A DNA stretch of 64,000 nt from Sphingopyxis sp. HIX. Its GTDB lineage: Bacteria > Pseudomonadota > Alphaproteobacteria > Sphingomonadales > Sphingomonadaceae. Each line of letters opens with the position of its first letter. Positions within the stretch are counted from its first letter, which is position 1. Positions 50,360-59,833 of the stretch are shown here, one piece after another. The notes under the pieces were generated by a model. It was given only the letters and a program-made list of their open reading frames with translations. It did not search any database and was not told the origin of the DNA. Where the stretch lies: NCBI RefSeq assembly GCF_001468285.1, contig NZ_LNSB01000018.1, forward strand, positions 1 through 64,000. The letters run 5' to 3'. A program made the translations under genes and the position numbers.

Positions 50360-51685
50360 TCAAACCGCGTCCAATGCCTGCGCGAAGTCGGCGATCAGAT
50401 CGTCGGCGTCCTCGATGCCGATCGATACGCGTACCAGATTGTCGGTGATGCCGAGCGCGGCCTTGCGTGCGTCGGGGACCGAGAGATGCGTCATCGCGGC
50501 GGGGTGGCTGGCGAGGGTTTCGGTGCCGCCGAGGCTGACCGCGAGCTTGGCGATCTTGAGTGCGTCGAGGAAGCGGAAGCTTTCCGCCTCGCCGCCCTTG
50601 ATGAACAGCGAGAAGGTCGAGCCGGCGCCGGTGCAGTGGCGCTCGAAGATGTCCTTCTGCGATCCTTCGGGCAGGAAGCCCAAATAGCCGAGCCCCTCGA
50701 CCTTCGGATGATCGCGGAGGAAAGCGCAGACCTTTTCGGCATTTTCGCCGGCGCGGCTCATGCGGAGTTCGATCGTCTCGAGGCTGCGGAGCAGCATCCA
50801 CGCGGTGTTGGGGTCGCAGATCGTGCCGATGGTGTTGCGCATCATGCGGATCGGGCCGAGCCAATGCTTCGAGCCGACGACGCCGCCGGCGACGAGGTCG
50901 CTGTGGCCACCGGCATATTTGGTGAGGCTGTAGAGGGTGATGTCGGCGCCGTGCGCGAGCGGTTTCGACCAGAGCGGCCCGAGGAACGTATTGTCGATCG
51001 CGATCGGCGGCCGTGCGCCCTCGGCGAAGGCGGCGTCGGTCGCGGCGCGGATCGCCTGGACGTCGACGAGCGCGTTGGTCGGGTTGGCGGGGCTTTCGAG
51101 ATAGACCATCGCGACCTTGCCGCCCTGCGCCGCGGCCATATCCTTGGCGCGCGCGAGGATCGCGTCCATTTCTTCGCGCGAGGCTTGGGCGGGGAAATCG
51201 ACATAGGTGGCGCCGAAGCGCGAAAGGATGCGCGCGATCAGCGTCTCGGTCGCGGCGTAGAGCGGGCCCGAATGGATGATGACGTCGTTCATGCTGACAT
51301 GCGCGAGGAGCAGCGTCGCGATCGCCGACATGCCCGACGAGAAGACGAGCGCATCCTCGGCCTTTTCCCAGACGCCGAGGCGCGCCTCGAGGATTTCCTG
51401 GTTCGGGCCGTTGAAGCGCGAATAGACGAGGCCGTCGGCGCCGCCGGGGCGCTTGCCGGTGATCCCCTCGAAATGGCGCTTGCCCGCGGCGGCGCTTTCG
51501 AAGGCGAAGGTCGAGGTGAGGAAGACCGGCGGCTTCAGCGAGCCTTCCGACAGCATCGGATCATAGCCATAGCCCATCATCAAGGTCGAGGGCGACAGCT
51601 CGCGCCCGCCGATTTCGGTGACGTCCTTCTTGGGCGCGCGGCGCGGCGTGGTGCCGGTGAGGTCGCTGTTGTCGATGGGGGGCAT
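50360..51685 (-). CDS. PLP-dependent trans-sulfuration enzyme (cystathionine gamma-synthase family)
   Basis: A 441-residue type I PLP enzyme. The cofactor lysine is in YSLTKYAGGHSDLVAGG (about Lys256); GPLYAATETLI, ESPANPTNALVD and DNTFLGPLWSKPL are family motifs. It starts with a 30-residue lead (MPPIDNSDLTGTT) longer than MetB. The cystathionine gamma-synthase, cystathionine beta-lyase and methionine gamma-lyase reactions cannot be told apart by eye; the SRFNGPNQEILEARLG pattern is general. AGGAG precedes the ATG. Confidence 0.88.
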   Translation of the reverse strand: MPPIDNSDLTGTTPRRAPKKDVTEIGGRELSPSTLMMGYGYDPMLSEGSLKPPVFLTSTFAFESAAAGKRHFEGITGKRPGGADGLVYSRFNGPNQEILEARLGVWEKAEDALVFSSGMSAIATLLLAHVSMNDVIIHSGPLYAATETLIARILSRFGATYVDFPAQASREEMDAILARAKDMAAAQGGKVAMVYLESPANPTNALVDVQAIRAATDAAFAEGARPPIAIDNTFLGPLWSKPLAHGADITLYSLTKYAGGHSDLVAGGVVGSKHWLGPIRMMRNTIGTICDPNTAWMLLRSLETIELRMSRAGENAEKVCAFLRDHPKVEGLGYLGFLPEGSQKDIFERHCTGAGSTFSLFIKGGEAESFRFLDALKIAKLAVSLGGTETLASHPAAMTHLSVPDARKAALGITDNLVRVSIGIEDADDLIADFAQALDAV

Positions 51686-51744
51686 GCGAAAAGACTCCTG
51701 CGCAATATAGTTTCAGGCGCAACTAGCGCGATTCCCGGCCCGGG

Positions 51745-53151
51745 TCACCCCAGCATCGCGATTCCCCAGATCACCCCGATCAGCAGCGGCACGCCGATGA
51801 TGTCGAGCGCGAGCCCCGCCTTCAGCATCCGCGGCAGCGCGATATGGTCGGTTGCCCAGGCGAGCGCGTTGGGCCCGGTGCCCGAGGGCAGCATGAAGCC
51901 CCAGCTCGCCGCCATCGCGACGGGCAGCGCGAGCAGGATCGGATCGACCCCCGTGGCGGCGATCAGCGCCGCGAGCACGGGCATGACACCGCTGGCGGTC
52001 GCGACATTGCTCGCGAATTCGGTGATCAGGATGGTGAGTGCGACGATGACAGCGGCGAGCAGGATCGTCGGGATGCTGCCGAGCGGGGCGAGCACTGTGC
52101 CGAGCCACGCGGCGAGGCCGCTTTCGGTGATCGCGGCGGCGAGCGCGAGGCCGCCGCCGAACATCATGATGACGCCCCATGGCGCGCGGTCGGCTTCCTT
52201 CCAGACGAGCAGGGGCCGGCCGGTGCCGTCGGGGAGGACGAAGAGCAAGAGGCTGCCCGCGACCGCGATGGTGCCGTCGGTGAGCGCGCCCTTGGGGAGG
52301 TAAGGTTCGAGCCAGGGCTGCGCGATCCACGCGGCGAGGACGAGCAGGAAGACGGGGACGACGCGGCGCTCGGCGGTCGACCAGATCGCCTGATTGCCGA
52401 GCGCGGCGGCGGCGGCCTGGCCGTCGAAGGGATGCGCCGACAATCGCTGCACGCGCGCGACGATGAGCATCGCGGCGGGTGTGGCGAGCAGCACGACGGG
52501 CACGCCGTAGATTGCCCAGTCGAGGAAGGATATGCGCAGCCCCAGCGCCTTTTCGATCAGCCCCGCGGCGATGGCGTTGGTCGGGCTGCCGACGAGCGTG
52601 CCGAGCCCGCCGATCGACGCGGCGAAGGCGATGCCCATCATCACCGCGCCGGCGAAACCCTCGCGTTCGCCGTCGAGCACCCCGCCCGCGCGGACGACGG
52701 CGAGCGCGATCGGGATCATGATGAGCGTGGTCGAGGTGTTCGAGATGAACATGCTGAGTAGCGCGGTCGCGGCCATGAAGGCGAAGAGCAGTCCGGTCGC
52801 GGTGGGTGAGGCGCGCTTCAGCAGCGCGAGCGCGAGGCGGCGGTGGAGCCCGACGCGCTCGATCGCGAGCGCGAGGAAGGCGCCGCCGAGGATCAGGAAC
52901 AGGATCGGCGAATAATATTCCTTGGCGATGGCATTGGCGTCCATCACCCCGAAGGCGGGCGCGGCGAGGAAGGGGAGCAGCGCGGTGACGGTCAGCGGCA
53001 GCGCCTCGGTCATCCACCAGATCGCCATCAGTACGGTGAGCGCGGCGATGTGCCAGGCGGTCGCCTCCATGCCCGCGGGGGCGGGGAGGGCGAGCATGAC
53101 GACGAAAGTCAGGAGGCCGCCGATCAGCCCGAACCAGCGTGTCCTTGTCAT
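51745..53151 (-). CDS. SLC13 (DASS) family anion/dicarboxylate symporter
   Basis: A 468-residue membrane protein with about eleven hydrophobic segments. Markers of the DASS group: ALTVLMAIWWMTEALPLTVTALLPFLAAPAFG, SPTNAIAAGLIEKALG-type loop (VGSPTNAIA), and LPVAMAASWGFMLPSGTGPNALAW. These carriers import C4-dicarboxylates, citrate or sulfate with Na+ or H+. The substrate is undetermined. It lies 28 bases downstream of pgeF on the same strand and may be read from the lgt operon. Confidence 0.88.
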   Translation of the reverse strand: MTRTRWFGLIGGLLTFVVMLALPAPAGMEATAWHIAALTVLMAIWWMTEALPLTVTALLPFLAAPAFGVMDANAIAKEYYSPILFLILGGAFLALAIERVGLHRRLALALLKRASPTATGLLFAFMAATALLSMFISNTSTTLIMIPIALAVVRAGGVLDGEREGFAGAVMMGIAFAASIGGLGTLVGSPTNAIAAGLIEKALGLRISFLDWAIYGVPVVLLATPAAMLIVARVQRLSAHPFDGQAAAAALGNQAIWSTAERRVVPVFLLVLAAWIAQPWLEPYLPKGALTDGTIAVAGSLLLFVLPDGTGRPLLVWKEADRAPWGVIMMFGGGLALAAAITESGLAAWLGTVLAPLGSIPTILLAAVIVALTILITEFASNVATASGVMPVLAALIAATGVDPILLALPVAMAASWGFMLPSGTGPNALAWATDHIALPRMLKAGLALDIIGVPLLIGVIWGIAMLG

Positions 53152-53179
53152 CGCGTCCCGTTCCTCCCCCGCCCGCCGG

Positions 53180-53941
53180 TCAGGCGAGGCCGATCACCGA
53201 CAATTGGCGGCCATAGCTGTTTTCGCTTTTGTGGCACGCGCGGCGGTAGCTGAAATAGTCGTCCGCCTCGGCATAGGTGTCCTGCCCGCCGATGGCAATT
53301 CGGCCGAGCCCCGCGGCGGCGAGGCGCGCGGCGACATAGGCGGCGATGTCGAACATCGCGTGGCCGGGCTTGCCCGCGGCGAAGAAGCGTTCGTTGGCGG
53401 CATCGTCGGCCACGAAGGTCGCGACGAAGCCGTCGTCGACCTCGTAGGAAGCGCGGCCGATGCACGGCCCGATCGCGGCGGCGATGTTGGCGCGGGTCGC
53501 GCCGAGGCTTTCCATCGCGGAGAGCGTGGCGTCGGTGACCCCGGCGATCGCGCCCTTCCAGCCGGCGTGCGCGGCGGCGACGACGCCGGCGCTGCGGTCG
53601 GCAAAGAGGACGGGGACGCAGTCGGCGGTGAGGATGCCGAGGAGGATGCCTGGGGTGCGCGTGGCGAGCGCATCGGCTTCGGGGCGGGCGGCGAGGTCGC
53701 TGGTTTCGTCGATCACGACGCAGCACCTGCCATGGACCTGGTAGAGGCCGGTCAGCGCCGCGCCGGGGAGGACGGCGTCGGCGACGCGGCGGCGATTCTC
53801 GGCGATCAGCGCGGGATCGTCGTTCGAGCCGAGCCCGCAGTTGAGCGAGGCGAGGTCGCCGCTCGACACCCCGCCGCGGCGGCCGAAGAAGCCATGCGCG
53901 ATGCCCTCCAGCGGCGCGGCGGTGACGAAGGGCGCGCTCAC
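53180..53941 (-). CDS. pgeF: Polyphenol oxidase/laccase-fold protein, peptidoglycan editing factor PgeF (YfiH)
   Basis: A 253-residue multicopper-fold cytoplasmic protein. The conserved metal and active-site pattern is present: YQVHG, LTADCVPVLFADRSAGVVAAAHAGWKGAI, GPCIGRASYEV, and DYFSYRR near the end. In E. coli YfiH/PgeF removes wrongly incorporated amino acids from peptidoglycan precursors, and in others it acts as adenosine/laccase-like enzyme. Its start overlaps the GNAT stop as ATGA. Confidence 0.93.
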   Translation of the reverse strand: MSAPFVTAAPLEGIAHGFFGRRGGVSSGDLASLNCGLGSNDDPALIAENRRRVADAVLPGAALTGLYQVHGRCCVVIDETSDLAARPEADALATRTPGILLGILTADCVPVLFADRSAGVVAAAHAGWKGAIAGVTDATLSAMESLGATRANIAAAIGPCIGRASYEVDDGFVATFVADDAANERFFAAGKPGHAMFDIAAYVAARLAAAGLGRIAIGGQDTYAEADDYFSYRRACHKSENSYGRQLSVIGLA

Positions 53942-54456
53942 AGGTCGAGCCGGAAGAAACGGTCTTCGTCGACATGGTTGCCGACACGGAAGCCGTTGCG
54001 GCCGACGTCATAGAAACCGTAGCGGCGGTACACCGCCTGCGCGCGCGGATTGTCGGTAAAGACCGAGAGGTAGAGGATCGACGCGCGTTCGCGCGCCCAG
54101 GCGATGCCCCAGTCCATCAGCCGGGCGGCAAGGCCGGTACCCTTGGCGGCCTCGGCGAGGTAGATCTGGTGGAGTTCGACCGCATCGCCGGTCGGCTGGC
54201 CGGGGGGCAGGTCGAAATCGAGCGGGCCCATCTTGATATAGCCGAGGATTGCGCCATCGGCGCCGGGGACAAGCCGGATCGCCCAGTCGGGGTCGGCGAT
54301 CTGCGTGCGCAATTTGTCGGGCGGGTTCCAGTCCGAAAGGAAGAGCGCGAGGTCGGCGGGGTCATAGATATGGCCGAAGGTCGCGGTGAAGGTCTCTGCG
54401 GCGAAACGCGACAGCGGCTCGGCATCGGCGTCGGTGGCGGGGATGAGGGTGGTCAT
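53938..54456 (-). CDS. GNAT family N-acetyltransferase
   Basis: A 172-residue acetyltransferase. The acetyl-CoA binding motif region reads ELHQIYLAEAAKGTGLAARLMDWGIAWA, followed by LYLSVFTDNPRAQAVYRRYGFYDVG, the typical C-terminal part. The acceptor substrate is unknown. Both ends overlap neighbours by four bases (ATGA), so it is tightly fixed in the midA-GNAT-pgeF run. Confidence 0.9.
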   Translation of the reverse strand: MTTLIPATDADAEPLSRFAAETFTATFGHIYDPADLALFLSDWNPPDKLRTQIADPDWAIRLVPGADGAILGYIKMGPLDFDLPPGQPTGDAVELHQIYLAEAAKGTGLAARLMDWGIAWARERASILYLSVFTDNPRAQAVYRRYGFYDVGRNGFRVGNHVDEDRFFRLDL

Positions 54457-55514
54457 GCGGCAAATCCTGCGGGCTCCGGCCAGCCGGGGGCGGCGAAGGC
54501 CATGACTTTGAAGAGGGCGCCCATCGCATCGGCCTCGACGAGGCGGTCGCGCTGGGTCTTGAGGTCGGCGGCGCGGTCGGGCGCGGCGGCGCTCAGCGCC
54601 TGCAGCCGCGCGTCGATGCCGAGGCGGCGGAGCCAGTCGCCTTGGGTGGCGAGCGGCGTGACCGCCACTTTCGCGGGCTGTCCGGCGCCCGCGAGCGCGG
54701 TGAAATCGACATGCGCGGTGAGGTCGGCCTCGCCCGGCGTGTCGAAGGGGTCGGCGAAGGCGTGCGCCTTGACCGCCTGTAGCGTGTCGCCCGCGGCGGG
54801 GCCGGCATAGCCATAGTCGATGGCGAGCATGGCGCCGCCCTGCCGCGCGAGGCGGAAGGCGCAGCGCTGCATGATCGCGGCGGAGAGTGGCGCGGTCTCG
54901 ACGATGCTGTCCAAGGGCGCGTCGGCGAGCGCGGCGGGGATCGCATCGTCGGCGGGGGTGTCGCCGGGGACGGGCGCCAGCTTGCCGTCACGGCGCTCCA
55001 CCATCAATTCGCGCCAGCCCGCGGCGGTGCGCACATATTGGTGGATCGGCAGCGCATCGAAGAACTCGTTGGCGACGATGAGCAGCGGCGCGTCGTCGGG
55101 GAGCGCGTCGACCTCGTCGTGGTGCCGCGCGGCGGGGAGGCGCGCCAGCTGTGCCGCGCGGAGCGTCGGGCTGGTCTCGACCAGATGGATCGTCCGCGGC
55201 TCGCAGCCGAAGCGCGCCGCGGCGCGCAGCGCATCGGCAGCGAGCGTGCCGCGGCCGGGGCCGAGCTCGGCATAGTCGAAGGCGGGGCTTCCCGCGCGCG
55301 ACCAGAGGTCGACGATCCAGAGGCCGATCAGCTCGCCGAACATCTGGCTGATCTCGGGCGCGGTAGTGAAATCGCCCGCGGCGCCGAGCGGATCGCGCGT
55401 CGCATAATAATGGCTGTTGGCGCGCGCCATATAGTCGGCGACGGTGGTCGCCCGCGCCGCCGCCAGCTCCTTGATCAGATTTTCGGGGGTCGGCGGGCCG
55501 TCACGCAACGGCAT
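54453..55514 (-). CDS. SAM-dependent methyltransferase, MidA/NDUFAF7 family
   Basis: A 353-residue class I methyltransferase. The family opening IKELAAARATTVADYMARANSHYYATRDPLGAAGDFTTAPEISQMFGELIGLW and the AELGPGRGTLAADAL SAM loop, plus NEFFDALPIHQYV, identify the MidA/NDUFAF7 group, whose mitochondrial member methylates an arginine in complex I subunit NDUFS2. In alphaproteobacteria it sits behind lgt, as here: its 5' end overlaps lgt by 14 bases. Confidence 0.93.
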   Translation of the reverse strand: MPLRDGPPTPENLIKELAAARATTVADYMARANSHYYATRDPLGAAGDFTTAPEISQMFGELIGLWIVDLWSRAGSPAFDYAELGPGRGTLAADALRAAARFGCEPRTIHLVETSPTLRAAQLARLPAARHHDEVDALPDDAPLLIVANEFFDALPIHQYVRTAAGWRELMVERRDGKLAPVPGDTPADDAIPAALADAPLDSIVETAPLSAAIMQRCAFRLARQGGAMLAIDYGYAGPAAGDTLQAVKAHAFADPFDTPGEADLTAHVDFTALAGAGQPAKVAVTPLATQGDWLRRLGIDARLQALSAAAPDRAADLKTQRDRLVEADAMGALFKVMAFAAPGWPEPAGFAA

Positions 55515-56382
55515 CGGGTCCGGCGATGGGCTCGACGCGCTGGCGCCGCTTCTTCGCGGTGGCGACGAGCCAGATGCCGATCAGGATCATCGGCACGGTC
55601 AGCCACTGGCCCATCGACAGGCCGGTGCTGTCGACGACCCACATGCGCTGGGCGTCGGGCTCGCGGAAAAATTCGACCGTGAAGCGGCTGACGCCATAGA
55701 TGATCGAGGCCATGCCGACGAGGAAGCCCGGCTTGTAGCGCGCGTCGGTGCGCCAAAAGAGCCAGCCGAGGATCGCCATCATGACCAGCCCCTCGAGCCC
55801 CGCTTCGTAGAGCTGGCTCGGGTGGCGCGGCTCGGTGCCCGCCGCGCCGGGGAAGACGATCGCCCAAGGCACATAAGCGACGCGGCCCCACAGCTCGCCG
55901 TTGACGAAATTGGCGATGCGGCCGAGGAACAGGCCGAAGGGGATGGTGCAGGCGATATAGTCGCAGAAGCGCAGGAAATTGAGCTTTTCCTTGCGCGTCA
56001 CGTACCAGATCGCGACGAGCACGCCGATGACGCCGCCGTGCAGCGACATGCCGCCGTCCCACAATTTGAAGATCTCGACCGGCGCCTTCAGATAGGATTC
56101 GAGATTGTAGAAGAGGACATAGCCGAGCCGGCCGCCGAGGATGATGCCGAGCATCGCATAGAAGATCATGTCGTCGGCGTGGCGCCGCGCCATCGGGGCG
56201 CCGGGCTGGTCGATCAGCTTCAACAGATACCAATAGCCGAGGAAAATGCCCGCGAGATAGGCGAGCGCGTACCAGCGGATGGGCAGGCCGAAGACGCTGA
56301 ACGCGACTTCGCTATTCTCCCCCATCAGCTGGGTGAAGTTCACATATTGCGTCGCTTCGGCTAAGGTTGCAAAAAGAAACAT
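55501..56382 (-). CDS. lgt: Prolipoprotein diacylglyceryl transferase
   Basis: Transfers diacylglyceryl from phosphatidylglycerol to the lipobox cysteine, the first step in lipoprotein maturation. The 293-residue membrane protein has seven helices and the family signature GRIANFVNGELWGR at about 154-167. The third signature position is Ala rather than the usual Gly, a mild variant. GLPIRWYALAYLAGI, GGRLGYVLFYN and MSLHGGVIGV are conserved. ATG at 56382 is chosen to match the usual start (FVNF region just inside); the frame runs further up without support. First gene of the lgt-midA-GNAT-pgeF operon. Confidence 0.94.
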   Translation of the reverse strand: MFLFATLAEATQYVNFTQLMGENSEVAFSVFGLPIRWYALAYLAGIFLGYWYLLKLIDQPGAPMARRHADDMIFYAMLGIILGGRLGYVLFYNLESYLKAPVEIFKLWDGGMSLHGGVIGVLVAIWYVTRKEKLNFLRFCDYIACTIPFGLFLGRIANFVNGELWGRVAYVPWAIVFPGAAGTEPRHPSQLYEAGLEGLVMMAILGWLFWRTDARYKPGFLVGMASIIYGVSRFTVEFFREPDAQRMWVVDSTGLSMGQWLTVPMILIGIWLVATAKKRRQRVEPIAGPDAVA

Positions 56383-56459
56383 ATAGTCGCGCTGTCCTTC
56401 CCCAGGAGAGGCCTCCCCATAAGGGGTATGGCGAGCGAGACCAAGAGGAGAGATGCCCG

Positions 56460-58169
56460 ATGCCATCCGCGCTCGATTTGCGCCTGGAAGCCGCCTATAA
56501 TCTGATCACCGGTCCCGGTGGGCCGATCCAGATCGGGTCGGTCGACCGTTTCGGGCAGCGCCTGCCCGTGATCGCCAATGCGCCGACGAATCTGGCCGAC
56601 TATGCCGGCTTTTTCGCCATGCAGCATGGCGATGCGACCTTCCTGGTCGAGGGCGACGAACGGCTGAGCTTCAAGGAGGTGTATCTCGCGGCGCGGCAGG
56701 TCGCCGCGGGGCTGATCGACGGCCACGGGGTGCAGCGCGGCGACCGCGTCGGCATCGCGATGCGCAACGCCAACGCCTGGTGCGTCACCTATCTCGGCAT
56801 ATTGCTTGCGGGCGGCTGCGCGACTTTGCTCAACGGCTGGTGGCAGGGCGGCGAGCTCGCCGCGGGGATCGACGATGCCGAGGCCAAGCTCGTGATTGCC
56901 GATGTCCAGCGCGCGGCGCGGCTCGCCGAGCCGGGGGTCAGCCACGGCGCCAAGGTCGTCATGCTCGACATCGCGCAGCCGATCGCCGCGGCGATCGCGC
57001 CGATCGCGGCGGGGGGCAGTGCCGAGACGGTGCTGCCGACGCTGACGGGCGAGGACCTTGCGACGATCCTCTTCACCTCGGGCTCGACCGGCCAGTCGAA
57101 GGGCGCCTATTCGCGCCACCATGCGGTGGTGCAGGCGATCTTCAACTATGTGACGCAGACCGCGAGCATCGTGCACCTGCTGACCGAGGACGGGCTGATG
57201 TCGGACATCCAGCCCGCCACGCTCGTCTGCACGCCGCTGTTCCACGTCACCGCCGAGATCCCGGTCTTCCTGCAGAGCTTGGCGCTCGGGCGCAAACTGG
57301 TGCTGATGCCCAAGTGGAATGCCGAGGAGGCGATGCGGCTGATCCAGGACGAGCAGTGCAATTATTTCGTCGGCGTCCCGCTGATGAGCTACGAGATACT
57401 GACGCATCCCAATCGCAAGAATTACGACCTGTCGACGTGCAAGAGCTACGCCGGCGGCGGCGCGCCGCGCCCGCCCGAGCATGTGAAGCGCCTGTCGGAG
57501 GAGATGGGCGATGCCAAGCCGCTACTCGGCTACGGCCTCACCGAGACCAATGCGGTCGGATGCGGCATCATCAACGAAAATTACCTCGCCAAGCCGATGT
57601 CGACCGGACCGGCGTCGAAGCCGCTGGTCGATCTCGCGATCCTCGACGACGACGGCAATCCCCTGCCGCAGGGCGGGGTCGGCGAGGTGTGCATCCGCTC
57701 GGTGTGCAATTTCGAGGGCTATTGGAACAACCCGGCGGCGACCAAGGCGGCCTTTTTCGAAAGCGGCTATTTCCGCTCGGGCGACCTCGGTTATCTCGAC
57801 GAGGACGGTTATCTGTTCATCGTCGACCGCAAGAAGGACATCATCATCCGCGGCGGCGAGAATATCAGCTGCCAGGAGGTCGAGGCGGCGATCTACGAGC
57901 ATGAGGACGTCAACGAATGCGCGGTGTTCGGCCTGCCCGACGAGCGGCTGGGCGAATGCGTCGGCGCGGTGGTGTGGGTCAAGCCGGGGAGCGCGGTAAC
58001 CGCCGACGACCTCACGGCGTTCCTCAGCGCGCGGCTCGCGGCGTTCAAGGTGCCGTGCCGGATCTGGATGTCGAACGACGCCTTGCCCAAGCTCGGCAGC
58101 GAGAAGATCGACAAGGTCAGCTTGCGCAACCATTATCGCGGCGAATATGCCACGGAGGTCGCGGCGTAA
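56460..58169 (+). CDS. Acyl-CoA synthetase (AMP-forming)
   Basis: A 569-residue adenylate-forming enzyme that activates a carboxylic acid to its CoA ester. The P-loop TSGSTGQSKG is at about 206-215, the GYGLTETNA motif follows and the SGDLGYLDEDGYLFIVDRKKDIIIRGGENI hinge region is intact. The catalytic lysine is in SEKIDKVSLRN near the end. The substrate (fatty acid or aromatic/dicarboxylic acid) is not predictable. The frame begins further upstream, but the ATG at 56460 matches the family and has AGAGGAG nearby. It diverges from lgt. Confidence 0.92.
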   Translation: MPSALDLRLEAAYNLITGPGGPIQIGSVDRFGQRLPVIANAPTNLADYAGFFAMQHGDATFLVEGDERLSFKEVYLAARQVAAGLIDGHGVQRGDRVGIAMRNANAWCVTYLGILLAGGCATLLNGWWQGGELAAGIDDAEAKLVIADVQRAARLAEPGVSHGAKVVMLDIAQPIAAAIAPIAAGGSAETVLPTLTGEDLATILFTSGSTGQSKGAYSRHHAVVQAIFNYVTQTASIVHLLTEDGLMSDIQPATLVCTPLFHVTAEIPVFLQSLALGRKLVLMPKWNAEEAMRLIQDEQCNYFVGVPLMSYEILTHPNRKNYDLSTCKSYAGGGAPRPPEHVKRLSEEMGDAKPLLGYGLTETNAVGCGIINENYLAKPMSTGPASKPLVDLAILDDDGNPLPQGGVGEVCIRSVCNFEGYWNNPAATKAAFFESGYFRSGDLGYLDEDGYLFIVDRKKDIIIRGGENISCQEVEAAIYEHEDVNECAVFGLPDERLGECVGAVVWVKPGSAVTADDLTAFLSARLAAFKVPCRIWMSNDALPKLGSEKIDKVSLRNHYRGEYATEVAA

Positions 58170-58190
58170 CCGAAAGGACGAAGGGAGCGA

Positions 58191-59063
58191 ATGGGGAATA
58201 TGGCCGAGGCTGAAGCCCCCACCGCTCCCCCCGCCGCGGCGGAGACGCCGCCGCCTGCGACTCCGGCGCGCGTCTATCGCCACCGGCTGCCGGTGCGCCT
58301 CTGGCATTGGGTCAATGCGGTCACGCTGCTGATTCTGCTGATGAGCGGGCTGATGATCTTCAACGCGCATCCGCGCCTCTATTGGGGCGATTATGGCGCG
58401 AACGCCGACCATGCCTGGCTGGCGATCGCGGCGCAGGGCGACACCGGCTATCTCCGGATCGGTGAGACACGGATCGAGACCACCGGGCTGCTCGGGCGCT
58501 GGACCGATGGCGAGGGCGTGGTGCGCAAGCTCGCCTTTCCAGGCTGGGCGACGATCCCGACGAGCTACGACCTTGCGAGCGGGCGGCGCTGGCACCTGCT
58601 CTTCGCCTGGGTGCTCGCGATCGGGCTGACGCTGTACATGGCCTGGACCGCGTTCGGTGGGCATCTGAAGAAGGACCTGCATGTCCGGCGCTCCGAGTGG
58701 GCACCGCACCATATCTGGCAGGATATCAAGGACCATGCGCGGCTGCGCTTTCCGCGCGGCGAGGCGGCGGCGCGTTACGGCATCTTGCAGAAGCTGTCGT
58801 ATATCGGGGTGATCTTCATCCTGCTGCCGCTGATGATCTTCACCGGGCTCGCGATGTCGCCGGGGATGAACGCGGCCTGGCCGTGGTTGGTCGAGGTCTT
58901 CGGCGGGCGGCAGTCGGCGCGCTCGATCCACTTCATCGCGGCGTGGGCGCTGGTCGCTTTCTTCGTCGTGCATATCGTCATGGTGCTGCTCGCGGGGCCG
59001 GTGAACGAGCTGCGCTCGATGATCACCGGCTGGTTCCGCCTGCCGCCGGAGAAGGCGGAATGA
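58191..59063 (+). CDS. Cytochrome b561/b-type membrane subunit partner of a YedY-like protein
   Basis: A 290-residue membrane protein with a Pro/Ala-rich head, then four helices: LWHWVNAVTLLILLMSGLMI (heme histidine in RLWHW), WHLLFAWVLAIGLTLYMAW, LSYIGVIFILLPLMIFTGLAM and IHFIAAWALVAFFVVHIVMVLLA (heme His). It should carry two b-type hemes and pass electrons from quinol to a periplasmic molybdoenzyme, as hydrogenase cytochrome b and YedZ do. Its stop overlaps the molybdoprotein start by ATGA. The 170-base soluble loop after the first helix is longer than in most relatives. Confidence 0.86.
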   Translation: MGNMAEAEAPTAPPAAAETPPPATPARVYRHRLPVRLWHWVNAVTLLILLMSGLMIFNAHPRLYWGDYGANADHAWLAIAAQGDTGYLRIGETRIETTGLLGRWTDGEGVVRKLAFPGWATIPTSYDLASGRRWHLLFAWVLAIGLTLYMAWTAFGGHLKKDLHVRRSEWAPHHIWQDIKDHARLRFPRGEAAARYGILQKLSYIGVIFILLPLMIFTGLAMSPGMNAAWPWLVEVFGGRQSARSIHFIAAWALVAFFVVHIVMVLLAGPVNELRSMITGWFRLPPEKAE

Positions 59064-59833
59064 GCGGCGGCATCATCGTGCCGCGGCGCCGGCTGATCGC
59101 GGGGGCGGGCGGGCTGGTGGCGGCGATGCCGCTCTTGTCGGCCTGCGATGCGATCAACGAGGCACCGCTGACGCGCAAGATATTGTCGATGGGCGAGGAG
59201 ATGCACATGGCGAGCCAGCGCGCGCTGATGGACCGCGACGCGCTGGCGCGCGAATTCACCCGCGCCGACCTGTCGCCGGTCTTCCGCTCGAACGGGACCA
59301 AGCTGCCGCCGGGTGCAGCTTATGCGGCGCATGCGGCGCGGGGGTTCGCCGACTGGCGCGTCGCGGTGACCGGGCTGGTGACCAAGCCGCTGTCGCTGTC
59401 GATGGCCGACATCCGCGCGATGCCGCAGCGGACGCAGATCACGCGCCACGACTGCGTCGAGGGGTGGAGCGCGATCGGCGAATGGACCGGCGTACAGCTC
59501 TCGCGCGTGCTCGCGGCGGCGGGGCTCAAGGACCGCGCGCGCTACATCGTCTTTCGCTGCGCCGACCGGATCGGCGACGCGCTCTATTACGAAAGCTGCG
59601 ACCTGGTCGACGCGCTGCACCCGCAGACGATCCTGGCGTGGGCGCTCAACCGCGAGCTGCTGCCGATCGCCAATGGTGCGCCGCTGCGCCTCAGGATCGA
59701 GCGGCAGCTGGGCTACAAGCACGCCAAATATCTGACCGGGATCGAGGCGGTCGAAAGCCTCGACCATATTGGCGCGGGCAAGGGCGGTTTCTGGGAGGAC
59801 CGCGTCGATTATGAATGGTATGCGGGGATCTAG
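59060..59833 (+). CDS. Molybdopterin-dependent oxidoreductase (SuoX/YedY fold), Tat-exported
   Basis: A 257-residue protein of the sulfite-oxidase fold. It has a twin-arginine signal (VPRRRLIAGAGGLVAAMPLLSAC) and may be a lipoprotein since LLSAC resembles a lipobox. The Mo-binding cysteine is at 132 in TRHDCVEGWSAIG, followed by EWTGVQLSRVL and LRIERQLGYKHAKYL. It is related to MsrP/YedY, which reduces protein methionine sulfoxide, but it pairs with a b-type cytochrome distinct from MsrQ. The reaction is inferred as periplasmic oxyanion/sulfoxide reduction and not settled. Confidence 0.86.
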   Translation: MSGGIIVPRRRLIAGAGGLVAAMPLLSACDAINEAPLTRKILSMGEEMHMASQRALMDRDALAREFTRADLSPVFRSNGTKLPPGAAYAAHAARGFADWRVAVTGLVTKPLSLSMADIRAMPQRTQITRHDCVEGWSAIGEWTGVQLSRVLAAAGLKDRARYIVFRCADRIGDALYYESCDLVDALHPQTILAWALNRELLPIANGAPLRLRIERQLGYKHAKYLTGIEAVESLDHIGAGKGGFWEDRVDYEWYAGI

